From the NCBI GenBank assembly GCA_024364805.1, contig CM044493.1, forward strand, positions 26,600,542 through 26,661,647: DNA of 61,106 bases, in the 5' to 3' direction. This DNA comes from Euprymna scolopes. Taxonomy: Eukaryota > Mollusca > Cephalopoda > Sepiida > Sepiolidae. Below the pieces are notes generated by a model. It worked only from the letters and a program-made list of their open reading frames with translations, ran no database searches and had not been told where the DNA came from. Made by a program: the position numbers and the translations under genes. Below are positions 55,664 through 61,106 of this stretch, piece after piece; within the stretch, counting starts at the first letter, position 1, and each line of letters opens with the position of its first letter.

Positions 55664-55664
<1 letters not shown>
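54671..55664. other. no gene recognised
   Basis: Contains GAAGGTGCCGAAACGATTG near 54965, a partial Penelope- or hammerhead-like string without CTGANGA. GTGTGTATG-type low-complexity sequence occurs at 55310-55460. Confidence 0.4.

Positions 55665-55707
<43 letters not shown>
55665..55707. repeat. (AAT)n microsatellite
   Basis: About 14 AAT units, read as poly-Asn or poly-Tyr in chance frames. Confidence 0.95.
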
Positions 55708-56261
55708 GGACAAACTGATGTTCTGGGAAATTTCTCTGTACAATAATCAGTTGATGAGACAGGTGTGGATGGATCTTATGAGATAAATATGGCAATACGT
55801 TCGGTGAAGATGGGGCTAGCAAGTGGTCCCATTTCAGGAGTATAAATCTGTAGACAGTACAGCAGACAAACAGTTGATGGGGAGGAGTAATTTAATAAGT
55901 AACTCTTGCTAACAGGCATCATCACAAACAGTGACATACAGATGGAGGGAATAATTTTTTAATTCAGAGGAGAAGGTAAACATCCTTTCCCAAACCCCAA
56001 CTAACCTATCATAGTTAATAAAAAATATAAAATCAATAGATCATTATTAAGGAAAATATTTAGACAATTTTTCTCATATTTGTTAACAACCAAAATGAGA
56101 ATAGTAGACCAAATAATCCTTATTTTAAATCCTTATCTAAAAAATTAGGACATGTAAGATAGTTTCTAAATTTACGTTATTTTTAGAAGATGATAAATAG
56201 CAGTGATACATGGAATTGGTTCCAGGCAATGAGCTGACTAATTGCAGTTGACCTAAAAGGG

Positions 56262-56490
56262 AGATGACGGTGGTCTAGTAGTTAACGACACAAACTTATG
56301 ACCTGGGTGTCCCAAGTTCGAATCCAGTTCATTCCACTTTCACTAAGGATGTTGGCAACCTTCCCGTAGTTCCCCCACCTGTAATCTTTGATGTCTTTCT
56401 AGAAAGAATTATGGCTAGAAAAATATCAGGGAAACCAATGCCAACAATAGAATCCTCAGATTCATACGATATGATGATGATGAGTTGACT
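56262..56490 (+). mobile_element. tRNA-derived SINE
   Basis: GACGGTGGTCTAGTAGTTAA (A-box TGGTCTAGTAG at 56271-56281) is followed by CCCAAGTTCGAATCCAGTTC (B-box at 56315-56325), spaced as in a tRNA gene. A body of about 140 bp ends in ACGATATGATGATGATGAG. The head is the best-preserved pol III promoter in the window. It belongs to a different family from the hammerhead-tailed element. Confidence 0.75.
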
Positions 56491-56595
56491 TAAAGAAAAA
56501 AGCACACAGCCATTTTTATGATGGTGTATGAAGAAACAGATATCTTAAAAGTTTTGCTCAGTCTGGAACCTTTGAGTACAAATTTGAATAAAATC

Positions 56596-56597
<2 letters not shown>

Positions 56598-56629
<32 letters not shown>
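56598..56629. repeat. A homopolymer
   Basis: About 32 A. It may be the tail of an unrecognised retroposon upstream. Confidence 0.95.
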
Positions 56630-56631
<2 letters not shown>

Positions 56632-56659
56632 GAAAATAACTAAATAAATTGTTTTCTAA

Positions 56660-56996
56660 TTAATATTTATCAGTGGATCAAATCTTTCAATTCATGTTCA
56701 TCAGAGATTCAAATCTTTCAATTAAAGATTTGATCCACCGATGAATATTAATTGAAAGATTTGATCAACTGATGACTATTAATTGGAAGATTTGATCCAC
56801 CGATGACTATTAATGGAAAGATTTGATCCACCGATGACTATTAATGGAAAGATTTGATCCACCGATGACTATTAATTGGAAGATTTGATCCACCGATGAC
56901 TATTAATTGGAAGATTTGATCCTCTGATGAATATTCAATTAATGTTCATCGGAGTATCAAATCTTTTAATTAATGTTCATCGAAGGATCAACGTTT
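56660..56996. repeat. 31-bp tandem array flanked by inverted units
   Basis: GATTTGATCCACCGATGA plus ATTAAT-type filler repeats with an exact 31-bp period at 56727, 56758, 56789, 56820, 56851, 56882 and 56913. Two inverted units precede it (TGGATCAAATCTTTCAATT near 56674 and 56706) and two follow (GTATCAAATCTTTTAATT near 56957 and AAGGATCAACG near 56986). There are no spacers, so it is not a CRISPR array. Confidence 0.9.
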
Positions 56997-57689
56997 GAGT
57001 CAATAAAATTTAAGATTTTTATTCTTTTTACCTTATTCTTCTACTAAATGTGACTTAATAGATCATAGAAAACAATTTACTAAAATAAACCTATAATTAT
57101 TAACTATTCGTAAAAAAAAAAAAACAACTATCAAATTTATGTTTTTATTGCAAAAGAAATTATATTCTTTAACTGAACAATGATTTTGAGCATATTTCAA
57201 CAAACAGAAATGATAGGTTTAAAATAAAATTAATTAAATGAGTCGTTTCTCGAATTGATAGTTTTTATGTACAAACTAAATTTTTATAAAGGAATCTTTG
57301 ACTGATGAAATAAATTATCTATGTAAAAATAAAATCAAAGAATGATTATTGATTTTGTCATCACAACCAATTCTGATTTAGAAAATATTTTTAATTAGAT
57401 ACCTATTGTATTTGACCTAATTCAAGAAGTGGTAGCTTTGATGATGGCAGGGTAAAGAGATCAGAATTAATGTTAATATTGTTTAATTCATTAAGTGCAA
57501 TGTCTCTACACAGGATTCACACTCTACTTTTTCAAAATAGTTTTCATTAGTTTGAAATATTTGTTCAAATAAAAAATTTTCAAAATAATTATAAATATAA
57601 TTTTAAGGAAATAAATTTTCTTTGTGAACGCATTTGAATGTCTACACAACTCACAATTCGCATTTTACATTTTCAAACTAATGAATTTC
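56997..57689. other. no gene recognised
   Basis: AT-rich sequence without a supported feature. Confidence 0.4.
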
Positions 57690-57795
57690 GATTCTTTGAA
57701 TTACTGCTTTTATCTTGAGTGTTATTTTTCTGTAATAACAGTAGTCCAAATAATACGAATAATCAATCCTCATCTCAAAAATGCAGAACCGTAAT
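57690..57795. mobile_element. SINE-like element, collapsed inverted pair (copy H)
   Basis: Left, a minus-strand tail end (TTACTGCTTTTATCTTGAGT, 57701-57720). Right, a plus-strand tail end (ACAGTAGTCCAAATAATACG to CTCATCTCAAAAATGCAG, 57738-57786). The heads, bodies and hammerhead-like cores are absent. Confidence 0.65.
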
Positions 57796-57917
57796 AATAT
57801 TCATTAATTAGAAAAATGTGTTCAAATTAATAGCTATTATTTTGAAAAATAGTTCAAAATAATAACTGCTGTAGTTAAATAAAACTTTTGTTTCATAAAC
57901 TTGCTAATGAATATTTA

Positions 57918-57956
57918 TTAAATTTTATTAAGTAAAAACTACTTAATAAAATTTAA
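57918..57956. repeat. 17-bp perfect hairpin
   Basis: AAATTTTATTAAGTA (57920-57934) with its reverse complement at 57940-57954, two more pairs outside, and a 5-base loop. Confidence 0.75.
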
Positions 57957-59236
57957 GTAAATAGTCATCAGCAATTTTATGAATTAATTTTGAACAGTTT
58001 TTTAAACTAATAATTATTTATTAGTTTGAAAAAAAAATTTCTTTGGTAAATGAATTTTTTTATTTCTTTTAAATTAGTGATCAATGTTTATCGAAAAATT
58101 TAAATACATCTTGGGTGGGCGTTAAAATATTTTCTATATTATTCTAAAACTACTGACACTTTAAAAATAAGATTCTATAGCAAAGTTATCAACAAATAGA
58201 AAGCTACTTCTCTTCCAAGTTAACTGTTTGAAATTTCGCAAGTGAAAAATAATAAATCGGATTTTTGTTTTATTCATCAAACCTAGTTTTGTAAGTCTAT
58301 ATAGATTAAAAAGAAAAACTTTTTTTTCTGTTGGCACAATTTTAAAGGAATTCAGCTTTTATGCAATTTTCCAAGAACAAAGTTTTAGAAGAAAAACAGA
58401 CGAAGAATTTTAGTCACTCAATCAGATACTATTTATTAATCTCATCATTTCATCAGAGAACAAAAAAGGGGGAAAATAATTTGGGTTATTGAGTTTTTAA
58501 ATTTTAATGACAATAGCATGTAACTTTATGATTAATAAAAAAAAATAGGATTAAAATAGAAAATAAATTTAAAATAATCACGGTAAAGTAATTAAATAAA
58601 AATCCTATAAAATATTTGTCTCCGTTAGCTTTAAATTAGCTGCCAGGAAAGTAAAATTTTAAGTTTATTTAGAAGTTATAATTTTAATAAAATATTTTTT
58701 CAACTAAAATACAGAAATGAATATCAAAATGATATTTCGCCATTAAAAATTTGAAAGGAAAAAATTTTTGGAATTTTTGGTTTGGTTGAGTTAATGACTT
58801 TAACCATTCCATGCGAGGGATAGATGGAGGGAATGTGCTGCTTAAGGAAATCATAATAAGAAAAAAAATTAGTTTTGTGGGTAGAGAGTCTTCATTTTCT
58901 TCCCAAGTTCCTTGTGAACCAGTAAAAAAAGTATTATAGGAAGAAAGGCTGACTCTACAATTAAGACAAATAAAAAAAAAACTATTAAAAGCATTGGCAG
59001 ATATCCTGGTCACATCTGCACAGTTGTCACTCGAGAATTATAAATGAATAAAACGGGGAACTTTATTTTTATCCATAAAATTTTAATGGGAACATCAAAG
59101 GCTATGAGAGCCTTTAAATCCGTTTCTTTCACATCTTGAAAACAACTTTTTTTGTTATTTTCAAAGTGAAATCCACTTTATAAAATGTTCATAGGATAAG
59201 TGTTTTATTTTTAAAGCTCATATATTAGAATGACTA
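57957..59236. other. no gene recognised
   Basis: AT-rich sequence. The minus frame 58684-59013 has no recognisable domain. Confidence 0.4.
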
Positions 59237-59358
59237 TAATTATAGGATTCACATTTAGCTGGACATTTTTAACAAATACACATATGTATCATAGCTCTAA
59301 TTATAGGATTCACATTTAGCTGGACATTTTTAACAAATACACATATGTATCATAGCTC
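59237..59358. repeat. exact 61-bp tandem duplication
   Basis: TAATTATAGGATTCACATTT through ATCATAGCTC occurs at 59237-59297 and 59298-59358 with no difference that I can see. Confidence 0.95.
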
Positions 59359-61106
59359 TACGATAATAATAAAAAAAAAAACGAAGGAATTAAGTCATTT
59401 TTGTACTACTATAATATTTGGTCAAGCTGTATTGTCATGATGAGACTGGTTGAACAGATGGAAGCCCACATTCAAGTTAAAGTCAATACCCGTATCTTTT
59501 TAACGGAATATCCCAAAAAATAGACAAAAAAAAAATTCAAAAGAAAAACAGGAAAGGGTTGGTGGTTGAGCTTTCGATTATCATAATGGAGTCCCACTAT
59601 CATAATAATCCCTTAATGCAATGTAATGATATTAATTTGAGAAGTATACAAAGCTGCAGTGTGAAGACTTCAACACAGAATAAACACCAAAGAATAATGC
59701 AAGCCCTCAAAAGGATTCGGACAGGTGCCCCAAATAGACCACTTTTATAACTAAGCATGTTTTTAACTGAATACAATAAATGTATAAGTAGACTGAATTT
59801 ATGCTAAGAGTCTAACATATCCCACCAATATCTTTCACTGTATGTTTGGTCACTTTTTCTAATCAATATTTTTTGCAGTTTTCTTTGTTTATTTTGTGTT
59901 GGAGTTTCCAGGTTGTAGATATCTTTGTATAGATTACATATATAAATTTATATGTGTTTGTGTGTACAGGATATTTGATAAACTATATTTAATAATAGAA
60001 TAAATCCCTTATTGGTTTAAAATAAAGATGTCCTGCATAAAAAAAAGATTCAGATGTTGACTACATGGATTCGTAGACAATTTATAAAACCTACCTTCAT
60101 ATAGGTAGCTTTTAGGGAACTAATTCTTTAAATTTTATGTTTCCATGCAAGTACCAATATAAAGATTAAAAAAAAAAACGAATATGTTACATAGACTTAG
60201 TTTATCGTTATCGTCAAATTCAGTTTAAGCAATTCAACATAGGTACGTATATGAACGCTTCTACTTCTAGTCTATTTGCAATTTCCCTTTGCTATATAAT
60301 GGAAGCTGGGAATAGCAACTGTATGACTAGTAAGTTTTATTGATGAAGGAAACAAATCAGCACTTCTATAGATAGATACCTCCCACTCCGTTTCTTTCTT
60401 TTTACAGACTTGCCCTTGATCAGCATCCAAAAACACACATGCATGCTTTTATAGTGACGACAACAACAACAACGTTCATTTGTAAAATTAGATATGGTTG
60501 CTGGGACTCCATTAACTGTTTCTGTTACTAGTGCGATATCACAGGAGATCAACAGGCTGAAAGATGCAGGTTCATAGACTGTGATAAAGCAAAAAAAAAA
60601 GAAAAAAAAACAAAAAAAAACACCCACAGCTCAATAGATTTCTGAAATAGACTTATAAAATAATCAATACAAAGCCAACTTGGCCGTCCATCACATAAAA
60701 TGGTATTAGTCAGTGATTCTAAAATGTGCTCATTTTCAGCTTGTCTTTCGGCAACACACAATTGCACTTGAACATGTTAGAAATCAACCTTTTCTTCGTC
60801 TCTTTTTTTTTTTTTTTTTTTTTTGAACAGATATACAAGTATGTACACACGCGCACACGCTCACACAATTTAGTCATAGTGCTGCTATTTCCAGTTAATT
60901 TTTTTTTTTTTTTTCATCTGTCAATGACAAACTGGTCTGGGGTTAAATAGCAGATATTTCTTTATTAAATTATTTAGTTATGGAAGAAAACAAGTGAAAA
61001 AGAGGTCAAATCAGAGCGGTAAAAGTATGAAATGGTATTAAAAATATTAAGATTATCATCAAGCATTTATTTGATATTAATCTTAATCTCCAAAAAAAAA
61101 AAAAAA
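59359..61106. other. no gene recognised
   Basis: AT-rich sequence with T-runs at 60804-60824 and 60899-60914 and a terminal A-run. No repeat family and no supported coding region. Confidence 0.4.

Noticed and set aside
56727-56930. CRISPR array
   Set aside because: The 31-bp units abut directly with no spacers, the sequence is eukaryotic, and no cas genes are present.
58684-59013. 109-residue minus-strand protein
   Set aside because: Low-complexity Phe/Lys-rich translation of AT-rich DNA without a domain.

Overview
The window looks like a non-coding stretch of an animal nuclear genome, probably an invertebrate. It is AT-rich and full of (AT)n, (GT)n and (ATT)n microsatellites. It holds many broken copies of several retrotransposon and DNA-transposon families and has two runs of N (18079-18282 and 39853-40037). 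The LINE C-terminal proteins, mariner families and SINE types resemble those of lophotrochozoans, and I lean to a mollusc, perhaps a cephalopod. That placement rests on general resemblance only and is low confidence. I found no host protein gene, rRNA gene or functional tRNA gene. Nearly every long reading frame is a transposon remnant or a chance frame.

Layout. 1-5900: mostly unassigned AT-rich DNA with a SINE copy (1026-1374), a LINE tail, a 5S-derived SINE and a repeat family here called R1 (4100-4640). 5900-9800: a pyrimidine minisatellite, two LINE fragments and local duplications. 9800-14520: two Tc1/mariner-type remnants, R1 again and a 5S-derived SINE. 14500-20800: LINE family II, then an old Ty3/gypsy-like LTR element (16486-20767, minus strand) carrying a mariner (18033-19283) and a LINE family I copy (19462-20210). 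20800-27000: small inverted-repeat elements, a third Tc1/mariner-type remnant and a LINE. 27200-29600: two neighbouring head-to-head pairs of a SINE-like family with a hammerhead-ribozyme-like core. 30000-31650: two more short-element families, one split by a LINE. 33800-35100: the longest LINE, with a recognisable reverse transcriptase. 37100-42000: more LINEs, a tandem repeat and a 5S SINE inside repeat R2. 42087-43010: another SINE pair, interrupted by a hAT-type element. 45385-45815: a second inverted element with a hammerhead-like core. 45970-61106: few LINEs, mainly AT-rich DNA with miniature inverted-repeat elements, two tRNA-derived SINEs, an unusual 31-bp array (56660-56996) and a 61-bp exact duplication.

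No genes work together here as a pathway. What can be read is a history of insertions. LINE family I copies sit inside the LTR element, inside repeat R3 and between two SINE copies. A 5S SINE sits inside R2 with an 8-bp target duplication, and a hAT element sits inside a SINE at its GTACTTGG site. The most interesting signal is the SINE family of 1026, 27241-27915, 28630-29612, 42087-43010 and 57690. It combines a tRNA-like pol III head with a minimal hammerhead-like core (CTGAAGA, a stem, then GAAACGTT) and recurs as head-to-head inverted pairs.
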